64,000 nt of DNA from a virus. Position numbers and translations under genes: made by a program. The notes beneath the pieces are model-generated. The model made no database searches. It was not told where the DNA came from and saw only the letters and a list, made by a program, of their open reading frames with translations. The stretch lies in IMG/VR virus record IMGVR_UViG_3300032797_000032, positions 1 through 64,000 of that record. One strand, written 5' to 3'. Shown here piece by piece: positions 1 to 9,042 of this stretch (its first letter is position 1; each line of letters begins with the position of its first letter).

Positions 1-750
1 CCACATTCAACCGCTTACTTTAAGGGAGAGGTTGATGATTTCGTATACCCGTTTTTGATTCACTATGGTATTGGTAGCGAAAACAAGACCGTGGTATGCC
101 CTAAGACTTTAGGAGAGGGGCATAAGTGTCCTATCTGTGAGGACTCTTCGGTATTGTTTAAGTCTAATGATGAGTCTGATAAAGAGAAAGCCTCTGATAT
201 CTACCGCAAAAAGAGGTTTCTTATCAACGTGCTAGACCTTAAAGATGTTCAGAAGGGTATCCAGATATTTGAGTTTGGTCCAAAGATTTACAACAAGCTA
301 ATGCGGTATGTAGCCTCTGGGTTGTTTGGCGATATTCTAGACCTAGAGAAAGGGCGTAATATTGTGTTAGTAAAGGACGTTAGGGAAGGTAAGGCTCAGC
401 TAACTGACTATGATGTTTTGGTTAGCCCTGATGCCTCTAGCGTAATTAAGTATCTACCACAAGAGTATATGCAGAAGATTGATGACCTTGTTAAAGCTAT
501 ACCCCAGCCTAAGACGTATAATGAGATTAAGTCTATTCTTGGTGAGGGTATTGAGGATACGGCTCAACCAGCTCAACAACCTCCGCAAACTATGCACCAA
601 GAGCCTGTGCACCAAGAACAGCAACCGCCCAAGACTGAGACTCCTGTTTGTTATGGTAAAGAGTTCAGTTTGAAGTCAGCTAAGTGCCGACCTTGCGTTG
701 TGTTTGAGACCTGTAAGAAGGAGTTCATAAGATTGATAGATGAGGGATAA
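1..750 (+). CDS. gp32-like single-stranded DNA-binding protein (5' end outside window)
   Basis: Probably coats single-stranded DNA during replication and recombination. The frame is open from base 1, so the true N-terminus lies upstream. Visible codons C33, H41, C43 and C46 (the GHKCPIC cluster) match the zinc subdomain inside the OB fold of T4 gp32. Unlike gp32, which ends in an acidic tail, this protein has a Gln/Pro-rich linker (about codons 190-220) followed by a second Cys cluster (CYGKE..CRPCVVFETC). That C-terminal knuckle could bind a partner or DNA; its role is unknown. The recombinase UvsX follows 3 nt downstream, the usual functional partner. Family assignment rests on the zinc motif and context. 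Confidence 0.8.
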   Translation, partial: PHSTAYFKGEVDDFVYPFLIHYGIGSENKTVVCPKTLGEGHKCPICEDSSVLFKSNDESDKEKASDIYRKKRFLINVLDLKDVQKGIQIFEFGPKIYNKLMRYVASGLFGDILDLEKGRNIVLVKDVREGKAQLTDYDVLVSPDASSVIKYLPQEYMQKIDDLVKAIPQPKTYNEIKSILGEGIEDTAQPAQQPPQTMHQEPVHQEQQPPKTETPVCYGKEFSLKSAKCRPCVVFETCKKEFIRLIDEG

Positions 751-753
751 CCT

Positions 754-1746
754 ATGGACAATAAGAAGTTTATTGAAGACCTAGTAGAAGATGTAGAGGG
801 TGCTTCTATAGGAACAGAAGAGGTTGTTACAGAGTTCATTGACTCTGGAAACTATGCCCTCAACTATGTTATGACAGGAGACTTTCACAAGGGCTATCCT
901 AAAGGGCGAGTAATAGAGCTATTCGGAGACCCTTCAACTGGTAAGTCTCTGTGTATCTATACGGCTATAGCCGAGTTTCAGCGACAAGGGGGCATAGTTG
1001 TATTAGATGACACAGAATATGCCTTCTCTGAGCCCTTTGGTAAGATGCTAGGGGTAAACTGTGATGAGTTGATAGTCTTGCACTCTAATACAGTTGAGGA
1101 GCATTTTGAGGTTCTATTCCTTGGCTACACGATTGACAAGAAGCATAAAGACCCTATGCTACCAAAGCTAGTAGACCGCTTTGGAGATGGTAAGGTTATG
1201 GTATGTTTGGACTCTGTAGCCCAGCTCTCTACAAGACACGAATTAGAAGTAGGGCTTGCTAAGTCTGATATGACTAAAGCCAAACAGTTGAGGTCAGGAA
1301 TACGTCAAAGTGTGAAGTTTTTAAGCAGCAATAATGTTACTTACTTGATTAGTAACCATACTATTGCTGCAATTGGAGATATGTGGAACCCGAAAACTAC
1401 ACCAGGTGGCAAGGCTATTCCTTTCCAGTGTGCTGTTAGGTTAGAACTAGACTTAGGCAAGAAACTTTTTGACGATAATGACCAGCCTGAAGGTGTGATT
1501 AGCCGTGTTTATTGTAAGAAAAATAAGGTGTCTATACCATTCAGAAATTGCACCCTTCAAATAGACTTCAAACGTGGGCTCACACGCACGTCAGGTCTTT
1601 TAGATATGTTAGAGAAGTTTGGACTAGTGGAGTTAAAGGGTGCGTGGTATAACTATAAAGACATCAAGTTTCAGAGGGGAGACTTCGATAAGCACTATGA
1701 AAAGATTTTGGGCGATATTAAGGGCGAAGTTGCCCCCAAAAAATAG
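754..1746 (+). CDS. uvsX: UvsX/RecA-like strand-exchange recombinase
   Basis: ATP-dependent recombinase that pairs homologous DNA and drives recombination-dependent replication and repair. Walker A is GDPSTGKS at residues 58-65; a Walker B-like VMVCLDSVAQLS and a SNHT motif typical of the RecA core follow. At 330 residues it is slightly shorter than T4 UvsX (about 390). It starts with ATG 3 nt after the SSB gene and is presumably co-transcribed with it. The gp32-UvsX-gp47/46 neighbourhood forms a compact recombination module. Confidence 0.9.
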   Translation: MDNKKFIEDLVEDVEGASIGTEEVVTEFIDSGNYALNYVMTGDFHKGYPKGRVIELFGDPSTGKSLCIYTAIAEFQRQGGIVVLDDTEYAFSEPFGKMLGVNCDELIVLHSNTVEEHFEVLFLGYTIDKKHKDPMLPKLVDRFGDGKVMVCLDSVAQLSTRHELEVGLAKSDMTKAKQLRSGIRQSVKFLSSNNVTYLISNHTIAAIGDMWNPKTTPGGKAIPFQCAVRLELDLGKKLFDDNDQPEGVISRVYCKKNKVSIPFRNCTLQIDFKRGLTRTSGLLDMLEKFGLVELKGAWYNYKDIKFQRGDFDKHYEKILGDIKGEVAPKK

Positions 1747-1791
1747 TTATAGACGAAACCTAAAAAAGCGTTATAATAAGCCGTGTCTGAC

Positions 1792-1822
1792 AACCCAGTG
1801 TTTTTCCTAACAGTTTTGGGTT
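1792..1822 (+). terminator. weak inverted repeat after uvsX
   Basis: AACCCA (1792-1797) can pair with TGGGTT (1817-1822) across a 19-nt T-rich loop, followed by ATTTTCTG. It lies in the only sizeable gap (1747-1882) of this part of the window and could be a weak terminator between uvsX and the next operon. The stem is short and the loop long, so this is tentative. The rest of the gap is AT-rich; I recognise no promoter in it. Confidence 0.2.
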
Positions 1823-1882
1823 ATTTTCTGTAGTAAATTTTCTATACACTTTATAGAGAGCATTACCTGTTTTTATAGGGTT

Positions 1883-2401
1883 TTGACGGCTCTAGTTAGG
1901 AGTGCCGTGGAGTTTGAACTCGTAACTAAATACCGAAATAAATTATACTCTTACGCACGTAGGTATAATGTTCCGCCAGAAGATGTATTCCAAGAAGCTC
2001 GTATAGTTGAATGGCGGATGTCCAAATACTCCCCAGCACACAAAGTCTCCTACTTCCTCAAATCCTGTAAAATCAATACGTTGAAAATCGCTAACTTCGG
2101 TGTAGTTGAATTAGATGAAAAGGCTCAAGAATGTTTGATAAGCTCTGGAGACTTTGACCGCTGGTTCGAGATATATGTGGAAGAACTAGCGGATATTTTG
2201 TATAAGATAGATGAAGTGGTTGGCGATATGTTTTTAGTTAAGGTCAACAACGAACTATCTTGGGCGTCAATAAGGCGTTCCTTCTTTAATGAAGTTCCAA
2301 AGAATAGATATTGGCATAATGTTCAAGCGATTAAAGAGAAAGCCTACGATTATATTAAGGGCGAGGATAAGCCTTTTCTACAACTATTAGAGGCTGTATG
2401 A
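1883..2401 (+). CDS. sigma-70 region 2-like protein, possible gp55-type late sigma factor
   Basis: Likely directs RNA polymerase to phage promoters. The stretch PPEDVFQEARIVEWRMSKYS followed by VSYFLKSCKIN resembles the core-binding helices of sigma region 2 (DLxQEgfi...F.tyl...i). No recognisable region 4 helix-turn-helix is present, as in the divergent T4 late factor gp55, which is of similar length (185 residues) and encoded near genes 46/47. The longest frame opens with TTG at 1883, but GTG at 1907 has an AGGAG 4 nt upstream and may be the real start. Its stop overlaps the next gene by ATGA. Function is inferred from a short motif. Confidence 0.45.
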   Translation: MTALVRSAVEFELVTKYRNKLYSYARRYNVPPEDVFQEARIVEWRMSKYSPAHKVSYFLKSCKINTLKIANFGVVELDEKAQECLISSGDFDRWFEIYVEELADILYKIDEVVGDMFLVKVNNELSWASIRRSFFNEVPKNRYWHNVQAIKEKAYDYIKGEDKPFLQLLEAV

Positions 2402-5319
2402 AGATATTGATTGTAGCTGACCCACATTTGCATACCTGGTCTTCCTTTAACCTAAACAAAGCTTCAGAGTTGTCGAGGCGTTTGCAAGAACAGGACGATA
2501 TTCTATCCCAAATATGTAACCTAGCAGAAGATAGAAAGGTTGACTCTGTAGAGATATTGGGAGACATATTCCATAAGGTTGGAGAGATACCTGTATTGTG
2601 CTTGAATATCTTTGATACTTTTCTAACTACTTTAGATGATTTGGAGATACCTTATCATATTACTACAGGAAACCACGATTTAGTAGTTAGAGATAATCCT
2701 GAATGGTATCACTCTGCAACTCAACTTTTTGATAAATGCGATGACGAGGTATACGGTCAGCTCAAAATTAAGCGTGTAGGGTATTCGGAGCACTTAGATT
2801 ACGACCAAGTTAAGGGTTATGACCTAGTGTTTTTACACAAGACCCCGTATGGGTCGAAGTATGGAAACTATACCTTTGATGAGGGTGTAGATTGGAAGAC
2901 GCTGTCTGAAAACAACCGCTTGGTATTCTTTGGACATATACACGAAAGACAAGAGCTTTCAAAGAACTGTATTGTAGTAGGCTCTCCTATGCACTTAACC
3001 TTTGGCGATGTGGGAGAGAGGGGTGTATATATTGTAGATACCGATACTTGGTCTATTGAATTCATCAAACTCAAATATCCTGAGTTTAGAAATGTTGAAA
3101 GCCTGTCAGAAGTTCAGGATTCATACAACTACTATAAGGTCAAAAATGTTAGAGGACAAGTTTCTACTGTTAGTAATGTTATTAGTGTTTCTGTGCCTGA
3201 TTTCTTCGATGAACGATTGAAGTCTGATTCGTTTGATGGTATTCTCAAAGAGTGGCTTCAGTTAAATCAAAAAGATGAAACTTACTTAGAGCTTATCAAA
3301 GATTTGGCGGTTGAGAAGTTTAAGCTAGCAAAACAGGTATTTCAGGGCGTTCTAGCTTCAGTTAAGGTAAAAGACTTTATGAGCATAGATAAGGCTACCT
3401 ACCAAGTGAGGAAAGGCTTTATCCTTGTTAAGGGACGCAATGAGAGCTTCTCTTCCAATGGGGCGGGTAAGACCTCTTTGTTTGAGGCAATCTTTTGGGG
3501 ACTCTTTGGAGAAACTACTAAGGGGCTAACTGGAGATGATGTAATACGTAGAGGTCAAAAAGATTGCGTTGTAGAGCTAACTCTCATAAACGACAAGGGA
3601 ATGTATTTAGTAAGGCGTAGCCGTAAGGCAGGGCTTAGCATAGTTATACCTGCAGATGCGGACGATGACGTAGTATTAGGGCTTAGAAAGACTGACCAGC
3701 AGACTTTGCTAGAAGAGAAGATTTTGGGCTTTGATAAAAATGTCTTTTTGGCAAGTTGCTATTTTAGTCAAGAGAACCTAGTAATGTTGACGGGTATGTC
3801 AGATACCGAGAAGACTAATACTATTACTAGCTTACTAGGTTTTGAAGTCTATGACGACTTATATGACGGAGTCTTTGATAGAATGAAAGACTTCGAGAAA
3901 GATATAGTAGACCGCAAAGTAGATGTAGAATTCCAAGAGAAGCTAGTAATTCAGCATAAGACTGAACTTGAAGGCTTAGAACGTATGGTGCAAGAGAAGC
4001 AAGATGAGATTAAGTATTATCAAAATCGTATCATAGAGGTTCAAAACAATATTGTAACCTATAAACAAGCTCTCCAAAAGGTTGAAACGATTGAAACGAT
4101 TGACTACGATGCTATCTTGAAAGAGCTATACGATATGGAGCAAATTTTCAATAATCAAAAAGATAGTATTGATGAGTTTATTTCTAATCTAGACCAGAAA
4201 GACTTTCAAACTAAGACCAGACAAAGAGAGCTTCAAGCTATTCGGGGTCAATACAAGATTAACATAGTATCCTTACAAAGAGAGATTACAGCTTTGGAGG
4301 AGTTGAAGTTTGGTGAGCGTTGCGATAAGTGCGGGGCTATTATATCCGAAGCCAATGCCGAGATTTTCAAACACGACAAGGCTAAGGAGATTGAAGATAT
4401 TATTGAGGTAAAGATTAAGGATATGGACTCCGAGTTCAGCGGTCTTGAGGTTACTAAGATGTCCATTGACAGGGCTAGAGTTGACCTTGACGAGAAGAGA
4501 AAGTCTGTCTTTGAGAAGCTTAACAAGGTTAGAAACGATACTAGAGAGTCCTTGACCGAGAAGTTAGTATACCAAGCTAAGGTTCAAGATATTTCTAGCC
4601 GAAGGGGAGACTTAGAGTATAAGCTACGAGATTGTGACAAGTCTATCAGTGATTACTCTGGTCGTATAGAAGAGATTGATGAGAAGATTAAGAAGCTTTG
4701 GGATGAAAAAGATATTAAACAAAAGGCTTTAGGAGATGTAGAGAAACGAATAACAGAGCTTAATTGGATGATAGACAAAACCCAAAAGGGTATAGAGGCT
4801 CTAGACTTTTGGAAAGTTGCCTTCTCTCCAAAGGGTATACGGGTTTTGTTATTAGATAGGTTCTGTAATGAGATAAACTCAATTGTTAATAACTACCTAG
4901 CTTCAATTAGCAACGGTTCTATGTCATTGGTAATCAAACCTACCTCTATATTAAAGTCTGGCGAAGAACGCAATAAGTTAGGACTAGATATACTTCTAGG
5001 TGGGGTAGTTGTTAAATATGAATCGTTGTCTGGTGGAGAGAAGAGGCGGGTAGATGTAGCTCTTTGCTTAGGGCTTAACGAATATATAAGTAAGCGGTTT
5101 AACCTAAAGAACGGCTTGCTAGGTTTCTTAATACTAGATGAAATCTTCAGCTATTTGGATTCAAGCGGTGAGGAAAGTATAGGGTCTTTACTATATCAAG
5201 AGGGCTTAAAGAAAGCAATCTTTGTTATATCCCATACCGATGAATTGACAAACTATGCGGCAGATACTTGGACTGTTTCTAAAGTTAATGGAGTCTCAAC
5301 ATTGGAGTTGACACATTGA
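2398..5319 (+). CDS. single-chain Mre11-Rad50 (SbcD-SbcC, gp47-gp46) nuclease fusion
   Basis: One 973-residue chain carries both halves of the DNA end-processing nuclease that resects breaks for recombination. Residues 1-330 form a calcineurin-type phosphoesterase: DPH (8-10), GDI (55-57), GNHD (91-94) and GHIH (179-182) supply the metal ligands. Residues 320-973 form an SMC-like ATPase: Walker A SNGAGKTS (353-360), coiled-coil arms broken by a zinc hook CDKC (642-645), signature LSGGEKRR (877-884) and Walker B LGFLILDE (908-915). In T4 and bacteria these are two separate genes. There is no stop or internal ribosome site between the halves in the sequence. It overlaps its neighbours by 4 nt and 4 nt. 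Confidence 0.93.
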   Translation: MKILIVADPHLHTWSSFNLNKASELSRRLQEQDDILSQICNLAEDRKVDSVEILGDIFHKVGEIPVLCLNIFDTFLTTLDDLEIPYHITTGNHDLVVRDNPEWYHSATQLFDKCDDEVYGQLKIKRVGYSEHLDYDQVKGYDLVFLHKTPYGSKYGNYTFDEGVDWKTLSENNRLVFFGHIHERQELSKNCIVVGSPMHLTFGDVGERGVYIVDTDTWSIEFIKLKYPEFRNVESLSEVQDSYNYYKVKNVRGQVSTVSNVISVSVPDFFDERLKSDSFDGILKEWLQLNQKDETYLELIKDLAVEKFKLAKQVFQGVLASVKVKDFMSIDKATYQVRKGFILVKGRNESFSSNGAGKTSLFEAIFWGLFGETTKGLTGDDVIRRGQKDCVVELTLINDKGMYLVRRSRKAGLSIVIPADADDDVVLGLRKTDQQTLLEEKILGFDKNVFLASCYFSQENLVMLTGMSDTEKTNTITSLLGFEVYDDLYDGVFDRMKDFEKDIVDRKVDVEFQEKLVIQHKTELEGLERMVQEKQDEIKYYQNRIIEVQNNIVTYKQALQKVETIETIDYDAILKELYDMEQIFNNQKDSIDEFISNLDQKDFQTKTRQRELQAIRGQYKINIVSLQREITALEELKFGERCDKCGAIISEANAEIFKHDKAKEIEDIIEVKIKDMDSEFSGLEVTKMSIDRARVDLDEKRKSVFEKLNKVRNDTRESLTEKLVYQAKVQDISSRRGDLEYKLRDCDKSISDYSGRIEEIDEKIKKLWDEKDIKQKALGDVEKRITELNWMIDKTQKGIEALDFWKVAFSPKGIRVLLLDRFCNEINSIVNNYLASISNGSMSLVIKPTSILKSGEERNKLGLDILLGGVVVKYESLSGGEKRRVDVALCLGLNEYISKRFNLKNGLLGFLILDEIFSYLDSSGEESIGSLLYQEGLKKAIFVISHTDELTNYAADTWTVSKVNGVSTLELTH

Positions 5320-6092
5320 GTTTCTGTATAGCTATACCTTCAAAGGGTCATCTTGACGCTAAGGTTTTCAAGCTCTTGGATAAATACTACCAAGACTTAA
5401 AGCCTCAGACCTTTGTCTTTACTTTGCCTTCAGACTACGAGGCTTACAAACAGACTTTGGACTTTAACATAGTAAAGCTACCTCAAGATGGTAAGGGTAT
5501 AGGGTTTGCTAGGCATCATATTGTAGATTACTGCAAGAGCCATAACTTTGATTATGTTTGGATGCTTGATGATGCAATTACCAATGTGTTGGCTAAGGTC
5601 AACCCTAAGAGGTATCGGGTATCTAAGGTTAGAACTAGGGTCTTTGAAGAAGGAGTTAAGCTAGCACAGAAGCTAGACATATCATTACTAGGTGTAGCCT
5701 TCTCCTTTATGGGGCGGTTTCACGATGCCGAGTTGTTTGATGTTGGAGATGTTGATGCCTTTGCTCTCTATAAGATAGATGACGTTCTAGAGGTAGGCAA
5801 CTTTGATAACAACTTGAGGTTTCTACCAGAGTCCGATATCAACTTCAAGCTAAGGCTTGCTAAGAAAAAAGTCAACTGTTGGTTTGAATATGCCTTCAAC
5901 CAAAAGGTTGTAGTAGACCGAACACCTGAGTATATTGCAACTAGGCAAAAGTATATTGAGATAATGCTAAAGAGGTATCCTGGTATTATCAAGTTGTGGG
6001 ATAAACACGATGGCTTTCCCCGCATAAAGACTAATTGGAGATACCTACGAAATGCCGCAAAATTTGACGGCAAGTTTCCAAAGGAGGTGTAG
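5316..6092 (+). CDS. GT-A-like glycosyltransferase, possibly TET-associated (TAGT) family
   Basis: Probably transfers a sugar, possibly onto modified DNA bases. The opening FCIAIPSKGH and the YVWMLDDAITN segment (a GT-A-type Asp-Asp metal/nucleotide-sugar motif) match the phage glycosyltransferases that Iyer and colleagues linked to TET/JBP base-modification systems. It starts with TTG inside the stop of the nuclease gene, with GGAG 8 nt upstream. No TET-type dioxygenase or hydroxymethylase is visible here, so a DNA substrate is inference; a protein or glycan substrate is equally open. Confidence 0.5.
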   Translation: MSFCIAIPSKGHLDAKVFKLLDKYYQDLKPQTFVFTLPSDYEAYKQTLDFNIVKLPQDGKGIGFARHHIVDYCKSHNFDYVWMLDDAITNVLAKVNPKRYRVSKVRTRVFEEGVKLAQKLDISLLGVAFSFMGRFHDAELFDVGDVDAFALYKIDDVLEVGNFDNNLRFLPESDINFKLRLAKKKVNCWFEYAFNQKVVVDRTPEYIATRQKYIEIMLKRYPGIIKLWDKHDGFPRIKTNWRYLRNAAKFDGKFPKEV

Positions 6093-6093
6093 T

Positions 6094-7062
6094 ATGATTA
6101 GGTTTCACGAATTGAAGACTGAAGAGGTAACTACTAGGCTAGCATCTGTGGAAGTGAAGGGAACAGAGATTCTGTCGCACGTCAACCTTAGCAACAACTA
6201 TGATATTCGCTTTGCTCCTAGCTCTGCACCAGATACCACATTGGGGTATAATTTGAAAGACTTCTTGCGACCGCTTGGCAGGGCAGGAAGAGTTATGTAT
6301 GAAGAGAAAAACTACGAGAGTTTGAAAAACTTTTTAACAACCTATTGGGCTTACAAGGGTGAGCCGAAGGTTGCCTTCGATGTTATTAAAGGTGTAGAGG
6401 ACGAAGGATTTGACTGCCTAACACTTAGGAACAGGCTAGTTAGGGATGGGGACGAGCACATAGCCCTTCAAGACTTCTTAAGCAGGGTGCCTATTGATAA
6501 GATAAAGGATAAGCTCAACCGCTTAGTAGTCTCTGGAGATGGAGACCATATAGAGCTTCAGTTCTTAGCTCAAGGTAGTCGAAAGGAGGTCAAGGCTGGA
6601 GATTTTCTAGACCCAGGAGTATTTGTTAGGCTTAATGGGTCAGTTGAAGTATCTCCTGGGGTCAACCGCTTGGTATGCACTAATGGGTTAGTTGATAGGA
6701 TGAACCTCTGGGAAGCAACCGAGTTCGACTTCTTGACTGATAGGGATATGTTTCAGAGGGCTTTAAGCCTAGCCGATTGGCTTATTAGCAAGGCTGGACA
6801 TAGGGTCAACTCTGTTAGGGAAATTTCCGCTGCGTTTGGTGATGCCTATAGAAAGTCTCTGTTGAACAAGTTTTGGAAGTCTTGGAGCGAAAAGATTGAG
6901 CTCAAAGAGTTGATGTGGTATGATGTAATTGCGGACTTAACAAGCTATGCTAACAAGACCCTTAGCAACGAACGGTATAAGTTGTTAGAGATACCGCAAT
7001 TGGTAACGCACTTTGAAAAGGAATCGTGCTGCCCTACGTGCAGTGCGGCAATTAAAGGCTAA
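6094..7062 (+). CDS. DUF932-like phage protein, function unknown
   Basis: A 322-residue protein starting at ATG 6094 behind a strong AAGGAGGTG; the frame is open further upstream but that part overlaps the preceding gene. The segment VNRLVCTNGLVDRMNLW resembles the conserved VC(S/T)N(G/T)L motif of DUF932/TIGR03299 phage and plasmid proteins, whose biochemical role is unclear. It ends with CCPTCSAAI, a possible half zinc knuckle. It lies directly after the glycosyltransferase and before a homing endonuclease. Confidence 0.5.
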   Translation: MIRFHELKTEEVTTRLASVEVKGTEILSHVNLSNNYDIRFAPSSAPDTTLGYNLKDFLRPLGRAGRVMYEEKNYESLKNFLTTYWAYKGEPKVAFDVIKGVEDEGFDCLTLRNRLVRDGDEHIALQDFLSRVPIDKIKDKLNRLVVSGDGDHIELQFLAQGSRKEVKAGDFLDPGVFVRLNGSVEVSPGVNRLVCTNGLVDRMNLWEATEFDFLTDRDMFQRALSLADWLISKAGHRVNSVREISAAFGDAYRKSLLNKFWKSWSEKIELKELMWYDVIADLTSYANKTLSNERYKLLEIPQLVTHFEKESCCPTCSAAIKG

Positions 7063-7064
7063 AG

Positions 7065-7655
7065 ATGCCTACTGGTATTTACGAAAGAACAGTTTCTCAT
7101 AAAAAAGCAATATCTCGAAGCCTTAAAAATAAGGTTGGGTTTGGAAAACATATGATTGGAAAGAAATTTACATTAGTTACAAGGTTACGTATGTCTCAAT
7201 CGCAGATGGGACACAAAGGTTTTTGGCTAGGTAAAAAGAGAAATCAAGAATATTGTGACAGATTGTCTGCGATTATGAAAGAAGTTGTCAAAAAACGTAA
7301 ACCTGAGCATATTCAAAAGTTTCTATCTAAAATGTGTGCAAGACCTAATTGCAACGAGCTTCGAGGGTTACAATATCTTGAATCAATCTATCCTGGTAAG
7401 TTTAAGTATTGTGGGGATGGCTCAGTTCTTATCAATGGAAAGTCTCCTGATGCAATTTCTGAAGAACTACATACAGTAGTTTTGTTTCACGGAACTTACT
7501 TCCATCTAAAAGGAGAGGAGGTGAATGACTTTAATAAGTATTTGACTGAGCAAGTAGACCAACTTCCTTTTAGGGAAGCAGGTTGGAATGTAATTGTTTT
7601 GTGGGAAGATGAGTTAAGATTAAAGACTAAAGGAGGATATTATGTTAATAATTGA
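7065..7655 (+). CDS. free-standing homing endonuclease, NUMOD3-like N-terminus and Vsr-like nuclease domain
   Basis: Selfish DNA endonuclease that spreads its own gene by cutting alleles lacking it. MPTGIYERTVSHKKAISRSL and SQMGHKGFWLGKKRN are NUMOD3-type DNA-binding repeats. Residues about 100-190 (LQYLESIYPGKFKYCGDGS, NGKSPDAI, FHGTYFHLK, VIVLWEDEL) look like the Vsr-fold nuclease of EDxHD endonucleases. The C-terminal half is closely related to the endonuclease at 60128-60799. It sits in the 2-nt boundary after the DUF932-like gene, and its 3' end carries the AGGAGG of the following gene, so insertion did not disrupt downstream translation. Confidence 0.8.
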   Translation: MPTGIYERTVSHKKAISRSLKNKVGFGKHMIGKKFTLVTRLRMSQSQMGHKGFWLGKKRNQEYCDRLSAIMKEVVKKRKPEHIQKFLSKMCARPNCNELRGLQYLESIYPGKFKYCGDGSVLINGKSPDAISEELHTVVLFHGTYFHLKGEEVNDFNKYLTEQVDQLPFREAGWNVIVLWEDELRLKTKGGYYVNN

Positions 7656-8151
7656 AGGGCTTAAAGACATAAAAGCAGTGTTGCGTAAGATGGAAGACCT
7701 GCGCAACAAGATACAGAAATATTGTGCAGACCTTGACATCCAGAGTCTTGCTTATCCTGACCAGAAGAAACAGATTTCTGAATGGTTGCAGGCTCACCAC
7801 GACTTGGCACTAAAAATGACCGAGTTGAAGGCAAGTATACAAGCGACCAACCTAGCTACACAGATTACTATCAAGGTTGGGGAAAATGATGTAACAAGGT
7901 CAATCGCTGAGTGGGTTATACGTAGGCGTGAGATTATTGACCTTGAGGTTCAGGCTTGGAGTAGGCTCTCCGAGAGAGGACTTCAAGACAATCAGATTAG
8001 AACTCAAGCTGGAGATACCCAAGTTGTGAAAGTTAGGCGTTACTATGACTCTGCTGAAAGAGATAAGCAGATGGAGATTTTGACTCAAGAGAAAACGAAT
8101 ATTGACAAGGCTCTTGAGATTGCTAACGCTACTACTAAGCTAGTAGCCTAA
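7642..8151 (+). CDS. helical protein, possibly DIP1984/septicolysin-like
   Basis: A 169-residue mostly alpha-helical protein. The LRKMEDLRNKI start, the middle TNLATQITI and a SIAEWVIRRREII helix faintly resemble the DIP1984 family (repeated LxxRxxL helices with T..g.....A.aRRd.l), but I cannot confirm it. ATG 7642 has AGGAGG 6 nt upstream and overlaps the end of the endonuclease by 14 nt. A long structured non-coding stretch follows. Confidence 0.7.
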   Translation: MLIIEGLKDIKAVLRKMEDLRNKIQKYCADLDIQSLAYPDQKKQISEWLQAHHDLALKMTELKASIQATNLATQITIKVGENDVTRSIAEWVIRRREIIDLEVQAWSRLSERGLQDNQIRTQAGDTQVVKVRRYYDSAERDKQMEILTQEKTNIDKALEIANATTKLVA

Positions 8152-8171
8152 GTAAAACAGCTCTTTGAAAA

Positions 8172-8510
8172 CCTGACGGGTAAGAGATAAAAACTGTAAT
8201 CCAATGAAGCGAAGACTATGCGAAAGTTAGTCAATTGGATATTAACCAATGACAGGATGATATTCCTGAAGAATATCAAACTATCGGAAGTGCACGCTGG
8301 ACAACCCAGCAGACCTAAGACTCAAGGCTCAGGACTCAAGAATTAAGCTACGCAAGACTTAGGGATGAGGGTTTAAGGCTAAAGGCGAGATGGTCACACC
8401 CCTGCCAAAAGCAATGGGTGATGTTTAACATCGTTGACGCCCAATGTCCTGGAGTAAGTTAGGTTCTTCATTGCCGCACAGAACTTTCTAGGCTTCCTTA
8501 TTCGGTCAGG
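8172..8510 (+). ncRNA. candidate 340-nt structured non-coding RNA
   Basis: The 381-nt gap 8152-8532 has no convincing frame but many perfect helices: CCTGAC 8172-8177 with GTCAGG 8505-8510 (closing); ATCCAAT 8199-8205 with ATTGGAT 8234-8240 enclosing GACTA/TAGTC (8214-8218/8228-8232); GATATTC 8259-8265 with GAATATC 8271-8277; GCTGG 8296-8300 with CCAGC 8306-8310; CCTAAG 8314-8319 with CTTAGG 8358-8363; TGGG 8415-8418 with CCCA 8440-8443 around GATG/CATC. Strand is assumed from the operon. I do not recognise the family. Group I intron core sequences and tRNA arms were looked for and not found. Confidence 0.5.
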
Positions 8511-8532
8511 CTTTTCTAATTATGAGGTTCTA

Positions 8533-9042
8533 ATGATTTCTATAGGTATAGATAATGGAGTTTCTGGGTCAATTGGAATCATAAATTCTGATGGTATAGC
8601 TTGGTATTACGAAACCCCTGTTAAGAAGGAGTTGAGCTACACTAAGTCAAAGAAATGGATTCATAGAATTAATGGTATAGCTTTGCTAGAACTATTGTCC
8701 AACTATGCAGGTCAGAAAGTGTTTGCCTATATTGAAAGACCGCTAGTCAATCCTGGTATGTTTAAGGCTACTATGAGTGCTATAAGGGCACTCGAAGCTA
8801 CCTTAATAGTTATTGAACAGTTGAAGATACCTTATGCTTATATAGATTCAAAAGAATGGCAAAAGGAGCTTTTGCCTCACGGCTTAGAGGGTTCTAGTGA
8901 GTTGAAAAAGGCATCGCTACAGATAGGGCAGAGGCTCTTTCCTCAAATAGATTTCAAAGGGTTTCACGATGCTGACGGTTTGTTGATAGCGGAATGGGGG
9001 CGTAGAAATGCAAATAGACTTAATCCAGAGCCGAATAAATGA
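8533..9042 (+). CDS. RuvC-like Holliday-junction resolvase
   Basis: RNase H-fold endonuclease expected to resolve branched DNA before packaging. Acidic catalytic residues fit the RuvC pattern: D7 in ISIGIDNGVSGS, E68 in AYIERP, and H145/D146/D148 in FHDADG. Its 169 residues match RuvC length. It starts at ATG 8533 with GAGG upstream, just after the structured RNA. T4 uses the unrelated gp49 for this step; RuvC-type enzymes are common in other phages. Confidence 0.88.
   Translation: MISIGIDNGVSGSIGIINSDGIAWYYETPVKKELSYTKSKKWIHRINGIALLELLSNYAGQKVFAYIERPLVNPGMFKATMSAIRALEATLIVIEQLKIPYAYIDSKEWQKELLPHGLEGSSELKKASLQIGQRLFPQIDFKGFHDADGLLIAEWGRRNANRLNPEPNK

Noticed and set aside
8152-8532. Group I intron or tRNA/tmRNA
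   Set aside because: No P7 or S-type core sequence, no split gene across the region, no TTCGA T-arm or CCA-ended acceptor.
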